A stretch of DNA of 37,084 nucleotides from Cryomorphaceae bacterium (GCA_014384505.1 JACNFT010000040.1:1-37084), one strand, 5' to 3'. Positions 23,673-32,273 are shown, counted from the stretch's first letter. Program-made: numbers and translations. Notes: generated by a model from the sequence alone, not told the origin.

Positions 23673-24905
23673 TTATTTCAGTTTAGGATAACACAGAAAA
23701 TACTTATTTATTGTTTTTTTTAAAGCATCAATATTAAATTGACCTGAAGCAGAAGTAATGTCAATAACATCACCATTTTTCATTAAGATATTAATGTTTG
23801 CTTTTTCAATATTATAGGTGCTATTACTAACTTTATCAGAGAAAATAAAATATTCTGCCTCTTGTTTACTAATGTTGTAAGATTTTTTTACTGTATCTAT
23901 TTCGGTCTCTATTTCAGATGCTGTAAATGCAGTGTTTTGTACTTTTATTTTTAATAAATTACGGTTTAGAATCATCTTTGATAATGACGATAAAACAAAA
24001 TCAGGATTATTTTTCCAATATTTTAATGAGGAATAGATATCAAAATCATCTAATTCAGCAAAGTCATTTAGCAATTTTGTATTATTTTCAAAATCGATAA
24101 TTGTATAATTATTTTTCAGAAATTCACTAAGATAAGGGTTTGCATAAACTTCTTTTCCATCATTTAATAATTCTTTTGCTCTTTGAAGTGTTTTAATGAG
24201 CATATTTTCGGCCGATACTACTGTTTTATGAAGATAAACTTGCCAGTACATTAATCTTCTAGCGATTAGAAATTTTTCAATAGAATAGATTCCTTTTTCT
24301 TCCACTACTAATTTGTCATCCACTACATCTAACATGTTTATAATGCGTTCAGTACCTATATTCCCTTCTGTTACTCCTGTAAAAAAACTATCTCTTTTTA
24401 AATAATCTAAACGATCCATGTCAAGTTGTGAGGATACAAGTTGATGTAAAAATTGCTTTGGATATTTGTTTTGAAATATTTCAATAGTTAAAGATAATTT
24501 TCCGTTAAATTGCTCGTTTAACCTTTGCATAAACAATAAGGATAGATGCTCGTGAGGGATGTTTGAAGTGATAGAATGTTCCAATGCGTGGGAAAAAGGA
24601 CCATGACCAATGTCATGCAAAAGAATAACAATTTTTAAGGCTTCAGCCTCAGCCTCAGTTATTTCATGTCCTTTATTTCTGATTTGATTAATGGCCTTAT
24701 TCATAAGGTGCATACATCCAATTGCATGATGAAATCGAGTATGATGAGCACCAGGGTAAACTAGGTAAGAAAGTCCTAATTGAGCTATTTTTCGTAATCT
24801 TTGAAAATAAGGGTGGTCAATTAAGTCAGTAATAATACCTTTATCAAGTTTTACAAAGCCATAAATTGGGTCGTTAATTATTTTGTCTTTTTTTCTGTTT
24901 AGCAT
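23673..24905 (-). CDS. HD-domain phosphohydrolase (dNTPase-like)
   Basis: 410 residues, related to the dGTPase/SAMHD1-type HD superfamily. The N-terminus has IINDPIYGFVKLDKGIITDL and HPYFQRLRKIAQLGLSYLVY. Metal-binding motifs are GAHHTRFHHAIGCMHLMNKA and IVILLHDIGHGPFSHALEHS, which contain the H...HD signature. The later DMDRLDYLKRDSFFTGVTEG supplies the distal Asp. This family is common in Bacteroidota; the nucleotide substrate is not known from sequence. It is divergent from porX with 53 nt between them and 39 nt before lpxD. Confidence 0.9.
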   Translation of the reverse strand: MLNRKKDKIINDPIYGFVKLDKGIITDLIDHPYFQRLRKIAQLGLSYLVYPGAHHTRFHHAIGCMHLMNKAINQIRNKGHEITEAEAEALKIVILLHDIGHGPFSHALEHSITSNIPHEHLSLLFMQRLNEQFNGKLSLTIEIFQNKYPKQFLHQLVSSQLDMDRLDYLKRDSFFTGVTEGNIGTERIINMLDVVDDKLVVEEKGIYSIEKFLIARRLMYWQVYLHKTVVSAENMLIKTLQRAKELLNDGKEVYANPYLSEFLKNNYTIIDFENNTKLLNDFAELDDFDIYSSLKYWKNNPDFVLSSLSKMILNRNLLKIKVQNTAFTASEIETEIDTVKKSYNISKQEAEYFIFSDKVSNSTYNIEKANINILMKNGDVIDITSASGQFNIDALKKTINKYFLCYPKLK

Positions 24906-24958
24906 ATAAGCAAATAACGGAATTTTTTTAATTTTTGTAAACTATAAACAAATAAAAT

Positions 24959-26503
24959 ATGATAAGAATACTTTGGGCAGATGATGAAATTGATTTATTA
25001 AAACCGCACATTATTTATTTAGAAGGAAAAGGATATAATGTCACTCCAGCAAAAAGTGGAGATGAGGCTTTGGATTTGATGGGAGAAAACAATTTTGATC
25101 TCATTTTTTTAGATGAGAATATGCCAGGACTTTCTGGGCTTGAAACGTTAACGATTCTTAAGGAAAAGTATGCTAATACTCCTGTGATAATGATAACTAG
25201 AAGTGAAGAGGAAAGTATTATGGAGGAAGCAATTGGTTCAAAAATTGCGGATTATTTAATTAAACCTGTCAATCCAAGTCAGATTTTATTGGCTATAAAA
25301 AAGAACATAGATACCAATCGTTTGGTGGAGGAAAAGACTACAAGTAATTATCAGCAAGAGTTTAGAAAGATAAGTATGTCCTTATCCTCATTTTTAAATA
25401 AGGAAGAATGGTATGAGATTTATAAAAAGCTAACTTATTGGGAGTTAGAATTAGATAAGTTAGGAGATAAAAGTGTTGAGCAAATTCTAGCTATGCAAAA
25501 AACTGAAGCAAATACACAGTTTTTCAGGTTTATAAAAAATAATTATAAGGATTGGATTAGAGGACAAGATGCTCCTTTAATGTCACATAATTTGATACGT
25601 AAAAAGGTGTTGCCACATATGGAGGAAAATAAACCTACTTACCTTATTGTCATTGACAACCTCAGGTACGATCAATGGAAAATTATTGAGCCATCAGTTT
25701 TGGAGGACTTTAAGGTTATAAATGATGAAATGTATACCAGCATTTTGCCTACTGCAACCCAATATGCACGTAATGCTATTTTCTGTGGTTTGTTGCCTTC
25801 TGAAATTCAAAAACGCTTTCCTAATATGTGGATGAATGATGAGGATGAAGGAGGTAAAAATATGTTTGAAGCAGAATTTTTAGCTGATAATTTACAACGA
25901 TTAGGGAAAGGGAGTAGCAAACATTCTTATACTAAAATTACTAATATTGATGCGGGAAGAAAAGTTGTCAGTAAAATTCCAAATATGAAACATAATGAAT
26001 TGAATGTGATTGTTTATAATTTTGTAGATATGCTTTCTCATGCCCGTACTGATATGAAGGTAATTAAAGAGTTGGCTGATGATGATTCGGCATATCGTTC
26101 ACTTACTGCATCATGGTTTTCCCATTCTCCATTAAAAGATATAATGAAACAAATTGCCAAACAAAAAGCAAATCTTATTATTACTACTGATCATGGAACA
26201 ATTAATGTTAATAAACCATCAAGAGTTATTGGTGATAGAGATGTAAATGCAAACTTAAGATACAAGCAAGGTAAAAATCTGGATTTTCAGAAAGGAGATG
26301 TGCTAGAAATAGATAAACCCTTGGAATGTTATTTGCCAATTCAGAATGTAAGTAGTAAATATATTTTTGCAAAAGAGGATATGTATTTTGTGTATCAAAA
26401 TAATTTCAATCATTATGCTAAGTTTTATAAAAACACCTATCAGCATGGTGGAATTTCAATGGAGGAGATGTTAATTCCTGTCATTACTTTAAAGTCAAAA
26501 TAA
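24959..26503 (+). CDS. porX: PorX: response regulator with PglZ (alkaline phosphatase-like) domain
   Basis: Bifunctional regulator of type IX secretion. Residues 1-120 are a receiver domain (acidic pair D8/D9, phospho-acceptor D52 in IFLDENMPG, T80, K102). A helical linker follows, then from ~226 a PglZ/alkaline-phosphatase-like domain. Its metal-site candidates are D233 (VIDNLRYDQW), the nucleophile region TSILPTATQYARNAIF (T265/T267), D357/H361 (VDMLSHAR) and D411/H412 (ITTDHGT). In Porphyromonas PorX pairs with the sensor PorY and a sigma factor, and the PglZ domain is reported as a phosphodiesterase. No histidine kinase lies nearby here. It is followed at 0 nt by tsaE. Confidence 0.95.
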   Translation: MIRILWADDEIDLLKPHIIYLEGKGYNVTPAKSGDEALDLMGENNFDLIFLDENMPGLSGLETLTILKEKYANTPVIMITRSEEESIMEEAIGSKIADYLIKPVNPSQILLAIKKNIDTNRLVEEKTTSNYQQEFRKISMSLSSFLNKEEWYEIYKKLTYWELELDKLGDKSVEQILAMQKTEANTQFFRFIKNNYKDWIRGQDAPLMSHNLIRKKVLPHMEENKPTYLIVIDNLRYDQWKIIEPSVLEDFKVINDEMYTSILPTATQYARNAIFCGLLPSEIQKRFPNMWMNDEDEGGKNMFEAEFLADNLQRLGKGSSKHSYTKITNIDAGRKVVSKIPNMKHNELNVIVYNFVDMLSHARTDMKVIKELADDDSAYRSLTASWFSHSPLKDIMKQIAKQKANLIITTDHGTINVNKPSRVIGDRDVNANLRYKQGKNLDFQKGDVLEIDKPLECYLPIQNVSSKYIFAKEDMYFVYQNNFNHYAKFYKNTYQHGGISMEEMLIPVITLKSK

Positions 26504-26923
26504 ATGAGTAAAACCTTTTTTGCTGAAAACTTAGAACAGTTAAATTCTATTGCTAAGCAAATATTAGATTATACTTCAACTCATAGAAAGTTTGCCTTTT
26601 ATGCAGAAATGGGAGTAGGCAAGACTACATTAATAAAAGCCTTATCTTTGCAGTTAGGAGTTACTGATATAGTGAGTAGTCCTACTTTTTCTATTGTCAA
26701 TGAATATCAAGCTGATGAGAACACAAAAATTTATCACTTTGATTTTTATAGAATAGAGGATGAAAAGGAAGCTTATGATATGGGTTATGAAGAATATTTT
26801 TTTAGTAGTGCTTATTGTTTTATAGAATGGTCAGAAAAAATTCCTAATTTGATTGAAGATGATATGGTGCAAATAAAAATGAGTATTGTAGGAAATACAA
26901 GAAAGATTGAAGTAATAATTTAA
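26504..26923 (+). CDS. tsaE: tRNA threonylcarbamoyladenosine biosynthesis ATPase TsaE
   Basis: P-loop ATPase that drives turnover of the TsaB-TsaD complex making t6A37 in tRNA. At 139 residues it is normal. Walker A is EMGVGKTTLIKAL (residues 35-47). The downstream motifs SSPTFSIVNEYQ, IYHFDFYRI and CFIEWSEKIPNLI are diagnostic. It starts immediately after the porX stop, so the two are probably translated from one mRNA. Confidence 0.96.
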   Translation: MSKTFFAENLEQLNSIAKQILDYTSTHRKFAFYAEMGVGKTTLIKALSLQLGVTDIVSSPTFSIVNEYQADENTKIYHFDFYRIEDEKEAYDMGYEEYFFSSAYCFIEWSEKIPNLIEDDMVQIKMSIVGNTRKIEVII

Positions 26924-26925
26924 CT

Positions 26926-28131
26926 ATGAAAAAAGAAAAAATATTTAGTTCATTTGGAATACTTCCTAAAGAGGAAATGCTTGAAGTAAAACCAAATTTT
27001 AAGCAGTTGCAAATAGGAATTCCTAAGGAATCCTCATTTCAAGAAAACAGAGTAAGCTTAACGCCTGATTCTGTTGGGTTATTAATTGCAAACGGTCACA
27101 GTGTAATTATTGAAAAAGGAGCAGGTTTAGCTTCCAATTTTCAGGACAAAGAATATACTGATAGAGGGGCTGAATTAGCCTATTCTAAAGAAGAAGTTTT
27201 TAAAGCAAATTTTATCTTAAAAATTGAACCCCCAACTCAAGAAGAATTAACTTTAATGCAAAGAGGTCAGCAGCTCATTTCAGCTGTACAAATGAGTACA
27301 CAAACGGCCACTTATTTTAAAACTTTGATAAAGAAAAATATTACCGCTTTTGGTTTTGAGTTTATAAAAAATGAACAAAATAAATTACCTATTGTTAGGA
27401 GTATGAGTGAAATTGCAGGTAATACTGCTTTGTTAATTGCTGGAGAATACTTGTCCAACACAAAAAACGGTAAAGGTTTGATGTTAGGTGGTATTTCAGG
27501 ATTATTGCCAACAAATGTTGTGGTAATAGGTGCGGGTACGGTAGGAGAGTATGCCTGCCAAACTTCTTTAGGATTAGGAGCTTCAGTTATTGTGTTTGAT
27601 GATTCAGTTACTAAGCTAAGAAGACTGCAAAACAATATTAAGCAAAGAATTTCTACTTCAACTTTACAACCTAAAGCATTGGGCAAAGCTTTGAAAAGAG
27701 CAGATGTCGTAATTGCTGCTTTGCGAATAGGTGATGGGAAAGTACCTTGTATAGTAAGTGAAGAGATGGTGAGTGAAATGAAAAAAGGTTCAGTAGTGGT
27801 TGATGTAAGTATTGATCAAGGAGGGTGTTTTGAAACTTCTCAAATTACTACACATAAAAACCCAACTTTTATAAAGCATGGTGTTGTTCATTATTGTGTG
27901 CCTAATATAGCATCAAGAGTTTCGCGTACAGCATCAATGGCGATTTCTAATATTTTAACCCCTATTTTGTTACGTATTGCTGAAGAGGGTGGAGTGGAAC
28001 ACACCATAAGAAAATATGAATGTTTAAGAAATGGAGTATATACTTGTCATGAAAATTTAACCAATAAAATGCTAAGTAAGAATTTTAATATTCCTTTTGT
28101 AGATTTAGATTTAATAATGACAAGTAGATAA
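26926..28131 (+). CDS. ald: Alanine dehydrogenase
   Basis: NAD-dependent interconversion of L-alanine with pyruvate and ammonia. The 401 residues are slightly longer than usual because of a ~30-residue leader before IGIPKESSFQENRVSLTPDS. Motifs: ILKIEPPTQEELTLMQRGQQ, SMSEIAGNTALLIAGEYLSN, the Rossmann turn VVVIGAGTVGEYACQTSLGL, and VVDVSIDQGGCFETS with VPNIASRVSRTASMAISNIL. It lies 2 nt after tsaE. It shares its fold with the saccharopine-dehydrogenase-like gene at 348. Confidence 0.93.
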   Translation: MKKEKIFSSFGILPKEEMLEVKPNFKQLQIGIPKESSFQENRVSLTPDSVGLLIANGHSVIIEKGAGLASNFQDKEYTDRGAELAYSKEEVFKANFILKIEPPTQEELTLMQRGQQLISAVQMSTQTATYFKTLIKKNITAFGFEFIKNEQNKLPIVRSMSEIAGNTALLIAGEYLSNTKNGKGLMLGGISGLLPTNVVVIGAGTVGEYACQTSLGLGASVIVFDDSVTKLRRLQNNIKQRISTSTLQPKALGKALKRADVVIAALRIGDGKVPCIVSEEMVSEMKKGSVVVDVSIDQGGCFETSQITTHKNPTFIKHGVVHYCVPNIASRVSRTASMAISNILTPILLRIAEEGGVEHTIRKYECLRNGVYTCHENLTNKMLSKNFNIPFVDLDLIMTSR

Positions 28132-28135
28132 TATT

Positions 28136-28585
28136 ATGAGAAGAAGACTTTTATTCTTTGGATTTGGAGCATTAATTAGTGTTTTTTTCCTTTCAATGGG
28201 ACCTGAAAATCGCTTAAAAGATACCTTTTTTGCTTATGTGGATTACTTTAATATGGACAAGAGAGTTATTTCTCATCTTTATCCTAATACAACTGATGAT
28301 GAAGGAAATGTGCTATTAATTGACCCTGACTTTACAGCAAAAGCTGAGTGTCAGTTGGTGTATTATAATTTGACAAAAAAAGATTTATTATCTGTTTTAG
28401 AAGATGGAGAAGTGAATTTTGAATTATCGGATGAAGATGGAGAGCCTTGCCAGTATTATGTAATTGAAAACTCAGTAAAGGGCATTGCTTTATCAGTTAC
28501 TTTTGAGCTTTGTTATTACAATGATAAAAGTGTGAAGGTGATGACTTTTACATCCAATAAGGAAGATGAGGTTTGTAATTTTTAA
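28136..28585 (+). CDS. Membrane-anchored small protein, possibly DUF4258-like
   Basis: 149 residues with an N-terminal basic-hydrophobic anchor (MRRRLLFFGFGALISVFFLS) and a soluble, acidic remainder. It contains four Cys (C72, C105, C126, C147). From memory, flavobacteria carry a DUF4258 membrane protein behind ald, and the layout here is similar; the sequence match itself is weak, so the family name is tentative. It starts 4 nt after ald, the last gene of the porX-tsaE-ald unit, and meets proline dehydrogenase convergently in a shared TTAA. Function unknown. Confidence 0.7.
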   Translation: MRRRLLFFGFGALISVFFLSMGPENRLKDTFFAYVDYFNMDKRVISHLYPNTTDDEGNVLLIDPDFTAKAECQLVYYNLTKKDLLSVLEDGEVNFELSDEDGEPCQYYVIENSVKGIALSVTFELCYYNDKSVKVMTFTSNKEDEVCNF

Positions 28586-29745
28586 GCCTTCTTTCTCCTT
28601 TGCTTTTCAGCTATAATATTACTGAGTTCACGCCCCATTTGTCCTGCAATGGAGGTGTTTTCTTCAGCTCGCCTAATTAAGTAGGGCATAACATCTTTTA
28701 CTGGCCCGTAAGGAACATATTTACTGACATTATAATTAGCAACCGAAAGGTTATAAGAAATATGATCACTCATTCCTAAAAGCTGAGAAAAGTAAATTCT
28801 ATCATCATTTTTTTTAATTCCTTTTTCATCTAAAAGATTAGCCAATAGCTGTGTGCTATCTTCATTATGAGTGCCTGCACAGATTGCTATTCTGTCAATA
28901 TTATTAATACAAATATTTAGGGCATGATTATAGTCCTTGTCCGTATCTGATTTTTTAAGATGTACAGGGCAGGGGTAGTTATTTATTTTTGCCCTTTCTA
29001 TCTCTTGTTCATGATATGCACCTCTTACTAATTTTATGCCGACAAAAAACTTATTTTCTGAACGCTCCAATAGGGAATTAAGGTAAGCTATTCTATCATT
29101 CCTATATAGCTGAATGGTATTGTAGATAAGGGCTTTTTTAGTATTGTATTTTACCATCATTTTCTCGGCAATACTATCGATAGCATCTTGTATCCAACTT
29201 TCTTCTGCATCAATAAAAACAGCTACATTTTTATCGTGTGCCAATTGGCAAATTGAATTTACTCTTGCTTCATACTCCTGTTTTTCTATTTCTTGTTCAG
29301 CAGATAGGGGAGTATTGTTATTTATTTTTTGGAGTAAAGAAAATTTACATAGCCCAGTAGGTTTAAAAACTGAAAAGGGAATGCTATCAGAGATTGCAGC
29401 CTTTTCAATAGAAGCTAGGGTTTGTGCTAAGGCTCTGTTAAAGTCATTAACAGATTCCTTTCCTTCTGCTGAAAAATCCAAAATTGTTCCAATTTTGGAT
29501 TCCCATAATTTATCAATAGTAACTTGGCTTTGTTCTATAGTTTCCCCACCACAAAATTGTTTGTATACAGTTGCTTTTATAATTGGTTTTATGGGAAGAT
29601 GTAGCTTTAATGCAAATTTTGATAAGCTGGTAAGTAATTTTGAAAAAAAAGGATTACTCATCCCTTTAAACAGAAAATAGGCTCTATTTAAATCAGGATT
29701 TGATTTGTCAGCAAAAGCTATTTTTAGGTTTTTAAAATCAATCAT
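28582..29745 (-). CDS. Proline dehydrogenase
   Basis: Flavin-dependent oxidation of proline to pyrroline-5-carboxylate, feeding electrons to quinone. 387 residues, the stand-alone TIM-barrel form. Visible: ATVYKQFCGGETIEQSQVTI, TILDFSAEGKESVNDF, PFSVFKPTGLCKFSLLQKIN, VFIDAEESWIQDAIDSIAEK, GIKLVRGAYHEQEIERAKIN with the flavin-site Arg, CAGTHNEDSTQLLANL, and DVMPYLIRRAEENTSIAGQM with the paired substrate-carboxylate arginines. The P5C dehydrogenase partner is not in this window. The upstream 68-nt gap shows no convincing promoter box. Confidence 0.95.
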   Translation of the reverse strand: MIDFKNLKIAFADKSNPDLNRAYFLFKGMSNPFFSKLLTSLSKFALKLHLPIKPIIKATVYKQFCGGETIEQSQVTIDKLWESKIGTILDFSAEGKESVNDFNRALAQTLASIEKAAISDSIPFSVFKPTGLCKFSLLQKINNNTPLSAEQEIEKQEYEARVNSICQLAHDKNVAVFIDAEESWIQDAIDSIAEKMMVKYNTKKALIYNTIQLYRNDRIAYLNSLLERSENKFFVGIKLVRGAYHEQEIERAKINNYPCPVHLKKSDTDKDYNHALNICINNIDRIAICAGTHNEDSTQLLANLLDEKGIKKNDDRIYFSQLLGMSDHISYNLSVANYNVSKYVPYGPVKDVMPYLIRRAEENTSIAGQMGRELSNIIAEKQRRKKA

Positions 29746-29813
29746 ATATTAAATAATTTTTGGGTAAAAATATAAATATTGATAGATCGGGTTTATGATT
29801 TATATTAAATAAA

Positions 29814-30452
29814 TTATTTAATTTTCCTTGAAATCATTAATCCATCTCGTACTGGTAAGAGTAAGGTTTCAACTCTATCTGAATTAAGCATTTTCTTATT
29901 GTACTTATCTAATGCAATTGTTTCGTAATCCTTTTCTTGTTTGGTAACCTTGCCACTCCATAGAACATTGTCAGCAATAATTAATCCTCCAATATCCATT
30001 TTTTCAATTATTGCATCAAAGTAGTTAGAGTAATTTTTTTTATCAGCATCAATAAATGCCAGCTGAAAGTTATAATTTAAGTTAGGTATGATTTCTAATG
30101 CATCACCAATATGTTGTATGATATTTTTGCTAAAGTTAGATTTTTTAAAATAACGATTAGCAACATATGTACATTCTTCATTATTATCTAATGTATGTAA
30201 ACTTCCATTTGGCTTTAATCCTTCTGCTAAACATAGTGCCGAATAACCTGTATAAGTTCCTATTTCTAAAATATTTTCAGGGGAAACTAGTTTACTAAAT
30301 AGGGAAAGAATTCTCCCTTGTAAATGTCCAGAAAGCATTCTGGGTATCATTACATTGGCCCAAGTTTCTCGGTTAAGTGCCGCTAATAGTTGAGATTCTT
30401 CAGTGGTATGCGTTGTAGCATAGTCTTCAATTACTTCAGGTAAAAATTCCAT
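29814..30452 (-). CDS. Class I SAM-dependent O-methyltransferase (COMT-like)
   Basis: 213-codon member of the catechol/caffeoyl-CoA O-methyltransferase family. Motif I is ILEIGTYTGYSALCLAEGL. The metal-binding region is LAFIDADKKNYSNYFDAIIE, and GLIIADNVLWSGKV follows. The ATG at 30452 (MEFLPEVIEDYATTHTTEES) fits the family start. A longer GTG version beginning at 30476 would lie inside a terminator hairpin. The physiological substrate cannot be read. Confidence 0.92.
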   Translation of the reverse strand: MEFLPEVIEDYATTHTTEESQLLAALNRETWANVMIPRMLSGHLQGRILSLFSKLVSPENILEIGTYTGYSALCLAEGLKPNGSLHTLDNNEECTYVANRYFKKSNFSKNIIQHIGDALEIIPNLNYNFQLAFIDADKKNYSNYFDAIIEKMDIGGLIIADNVLWSGKVTKQEKDYETIALDKYNKKMLNSDRVETLLLPVRDGLMISRKIK

Positions 30453-30467
30453 ATTTTTGGGTATAAA

Positions 30468-30492
30468 AAAAGCCACACGTAGTGTGGCTTTT
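30468..30492 (-). terminator. Rho-independent terminator after the Cys-rich protein gene
   Basis: An 11-bp perfect stem (AAAGCCACAC ... GTGTGGCTTT, 3-nt loop) is followed on the minus strand by seven Ts. It starts 17 nt behind the stop of the gene at 30510 and ends only about 15 nt before the O-methyltransferase ATG. Confidence 0.9.
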
Positions 30493-30509
30493 ATGATGTT
30501 AAATTATAT

Positions 30510-30920
30510 CTATTTGATAGATGTTGCTGTAGCTTCTTTTTTACAACATACTTTCTTTTTACCTGCTTTACTACAAGAAGATTTATTATCTCCATAGCTA
30601 TTAGACTTGTCAAAGTTAAATGAACCTTCTTTACTTTTTGAGCAAGAAGCTTTTTCTGATTTAGAACATTTAGCTTTACTTTTTGAGCAAGAAGCTTTTT
30701 CTGATTTAGAACAAGATTTCTTTTTCTCACCTTTACAACAAGTTCCGTTTTTCTTGTTTTCACAAGTTGCATCACAAACTTTCCCAGATTTAGCACACGT
30801 TTTTACTTCTTTTACTTCTTCAATTCCTACTACAGTTTCAGTAGTTGCATCAGATTGAGCGTTTACATTAGCGATTCCAATAAAGAATACAGCTAAAAGT
30901 ACGATTGATATTTTTTTCAT
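30510..30920 (-). CDS. Secreted Cys/Lys/Ser-rich repeat protein, unknown function
   Basis: 136 residues. A signal peptide (MKKISIVLLAVFFIGIANVNA) is followed by a short acidic stretch and then a strongly basic, cysteine-rich region with 12 Cys (CAKSGKVCDATC, TCCKGEKKKSCSKSEKASC, KKVCCKK). The unit CSKSEKASCSKSK occurs twice, 15 residues apart, from a 40-bp exact DNA repeat. It has its own promoter box and a strong terminator, so it is a single-gene unit. Metal binding (metallothionein-like) or oxidative cross-linking are reasonable guesses only. Other frames here also stay open because of the repeats, but only this one has a signal peptide. Confidence 0.8.
   Translation of the reverse strand: MKKISIVLLAVFFIGIANVNAQSDATTETVVGIEEVKEVKTCAKSGKVCDATCENKKNGTCCKGEKKKSCSKSEKASCSKSKAKCSKSEKASCSKSKEGSFNFDKSNSYGDNKSSCSKAGKKKVCCKKEATATSIK
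30629..30713. repeat. 40-bp exact direct repeat, period 45 bp
   Basis: Positions 30629-30668 and 30674-30713 are identical over 40 bp, inside the Cys-rich protein gene. The 45-bp period keeps the reading frame and duplicates 15 residues, so it is a recent duplication or a slippage-prone repeat. Confidence 0.9.
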
Positions 30921-30946
30921 TTTTGTTGTTTTTAATTTATTTTAGG

Positions 30947-30954
30947 CAAATATA
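30947..30954 (-). promoter_or_regulatory. Putative -7 box (TATATTTG) for the Cys-rich protein gene
   Basis: The minus strand reads TATATTTG, a full TAnnTTTG match 26 nt before the ATG, in the 62-nt gap after psd. The octamer is identical to the one before the aminotransferase operon. No clear -33 element. Confidence 0.55.
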
Positions 30955-30982
30955 GTAAAATAGTTTAAATATATCTCTTTAA

Positions 30983-31630
30983 CTAATAACTAGCAATTAC
31001 ACTTTGTCCTCCAGTTACTTTTTCTTCTAATTGTGTGTTTATTTTTGTTCCTATTGGGAAGAATAAATCTACTCTCGATCCAAACTTAATAAATCCGAAT
31101 TCATCAGCTACATTTGCTCTGTCATTTTCTTTTGAGTAAGTCATAATTCTACGAGCAACTGCACCTGCAATTTGTCTAAAAAGAATAGAGATTTTATCAT
31201 TTTCAACTACTACAGTACTCCTTTCATTATCAGTTGATGCCTTAGGGTGCCAAGCAACCAAAAATTTACCAGGATGGTATTTTGTATACTTTACCTGCCC
31301 ACTAATAGGGTAAACTTGGTTGTGTACATTTAAAGGCGACATAAAAATACTTACTTGTATTCTTTTGTCCTTATAGAACTCAGTTTCTTCAGTTTCTTCA
31401 ATAACCACTACTTTACCATCACAAGGGGCATAAACTATTCCTTCTTTTCTTTCGAACTCACGCTTTGGAATACGAAAAAAGTTTAAAGTCATAATGAATA
31501 AAAACCCTGTGATTGCAGTTGTAAAACAAGCTACATATTCATGTGCATAAGTGTAGGCTAAATAGTTAAATAAACTAAAAGCTAAAATTTCAATTGTTAG
31601 GGTTGCGTTTCCTTCTTTGTGTAATTTCAT
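30983..31630 (-). CDS. psd: Phosphatidylserine decarboxylase (short form)
   Basis: Makes phosphatidylethanolamine from phosphatidylserine. The 215 residues are the short proenzyme typical of Bacteroidota. It has two N-terminal membrane segments (about 10-27 and 33-50) and the self-cleavage site at G184-S185 in KFGSRVDLFFP, where the serine becomes the pyruvoyl cofactor. MSPLNVHNQVYPISG and YHPGKFLVAWHPKAS are the family motifs with the active-site His residues. It starts one base after cdsA, so CDP-diacylglycerol synthesis and PE synthesis are co-expressed. Confidence 0.94.
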   Translation of the reverse strand: MKLHKEGNATLTIEILAFSLFNYLAYTYAHEYVACFTTAITGFLFIMTLNFFRIPKREFERKEGIVYAPCDGKVVVIEETEETEFYKDKRIQVSIFMSPLNVHNQVYPISGQVKYTKYHPGKFLVAWHPKASTDNERSTVVVENDKISILFRQIAGAVARRIMTYSKENDRANVADEFGFIKFGSRVDLFFPIGTKINTQLEEKVTGGQSVIASY

Positions 31631-31631
31631 A

Positions 31632-32273
31632 TTAAATGATATTTAAGTAAATGTATAATACTGGAATGGTAATCATAAAAGCATCCATTCTGTCGAGCAT
31701 TCCTCCATGTCCAGGTATAAAGTTTCCTGAATCTTTTACGCCAGCTTGTCGTTTGAAATAGGATTCTGTAAAATCACCAAGTGTAGCGGTGAAAGGTAAA
31801 AATAGGCTCATTGCTAAAGCAATACTATTGTCTACTTTTAGGAAATAATGAGTAGTAATGAAAGAAGCAATAACAGTGAAAATAAAACCGCCTGCAAAGC
31901 CCTCCCACGATTTTTTAGGAGAAATAGAAGGCATGATTTTTGTTTTTCCAAAGCGTACACCAAATAGATAGGCAAAGGTGTCAAAAGTCCAAGTAAGAAT
32001 GAACATTAACAAAATAAGAGAGGGGTCAAATACAAAATTAAAATTAAGAATTTCTATCTTTCCGAAAAAATGAATCAGAAAAAAGGGTAGTAGTACATAT
32101 ACAAAAGCATAAACTTTAGATTTTCCTTTCCTTAGTTTCCACATTTCATAAATTGAAACAATGCCTAGAACTAAAAATAAAATATGGAATGATAACTCAG
32201 AAAAAGAAGTTCCGAACCACATGATAAGCACATAAACAAATCCTGATAATGCTCTTTTAAGTGTTTCGTTCAT
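31632..32273 (-). CDS. cdsA: Phosphatidate cytidylyltransferase (compact form)
   Basis: Integral membrane enzyme making CDP-diacylglycerol. It has 213 residues with several hydrophobic segments. The C-terminal signature is intact: SPKKSWEGFAGGF (about 119-131), FTATLGDFTESYFKRQAG and VKDSGNFIPGHGGMLDRMDA with the catalytic acidic residues. Family members I recall are around 260-285 residues; the missing ~50 residues lie in the N-terminal half, so about two membrane helices appear to be absent. The start (MNETLKRA) fits the family, so this is not a mis-called start. It overlaps the DUF2007 gene by 17 nt. Confidence 0.92.
   Translation of the reverse strand: MNETLKRALSGFVYVLIMWFGTSFSELSFHILFLVLGIVSIYEMWKLRKGKSKVYAFVYVLLPFFLIHFFGKIEILNFNFVFDPSLILLMFILTWTFDTFAYLFGVRFGKTKIMPSISPKKSWEGFAGGFIFTVIASFITTHYFLKVDNSIALAMSLFLPFTATLGDFTESYFKRQAGVKDSGNFIPGHGGMLDRMDAFMITIPVLYIYLNII

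Noticed and set aside
22608..24905. HD gene as the sole promoter carrier for the whole lpx-ser-meaB train
   Set aside because: A full promoter box directly before lpxD makes at least one internal start likely, so a single 10-kb transcript is not supported as the only form.
29144..29680. Long plus-strand frame (178 codons) opposite proline dehydrogenase
   Set aside because: Antisense shadow of a well-conserved gene; no recognisable domain, start context or neighbours.
30491..30796. 101-residue overlapping minus-strand reading frame in the Cys-rich gene
   Set aside because: It is open only because the 45-bp repeat period is a multiple of three, and it lacks a signal peptide and family features; the frame at 30510-30920 has them.
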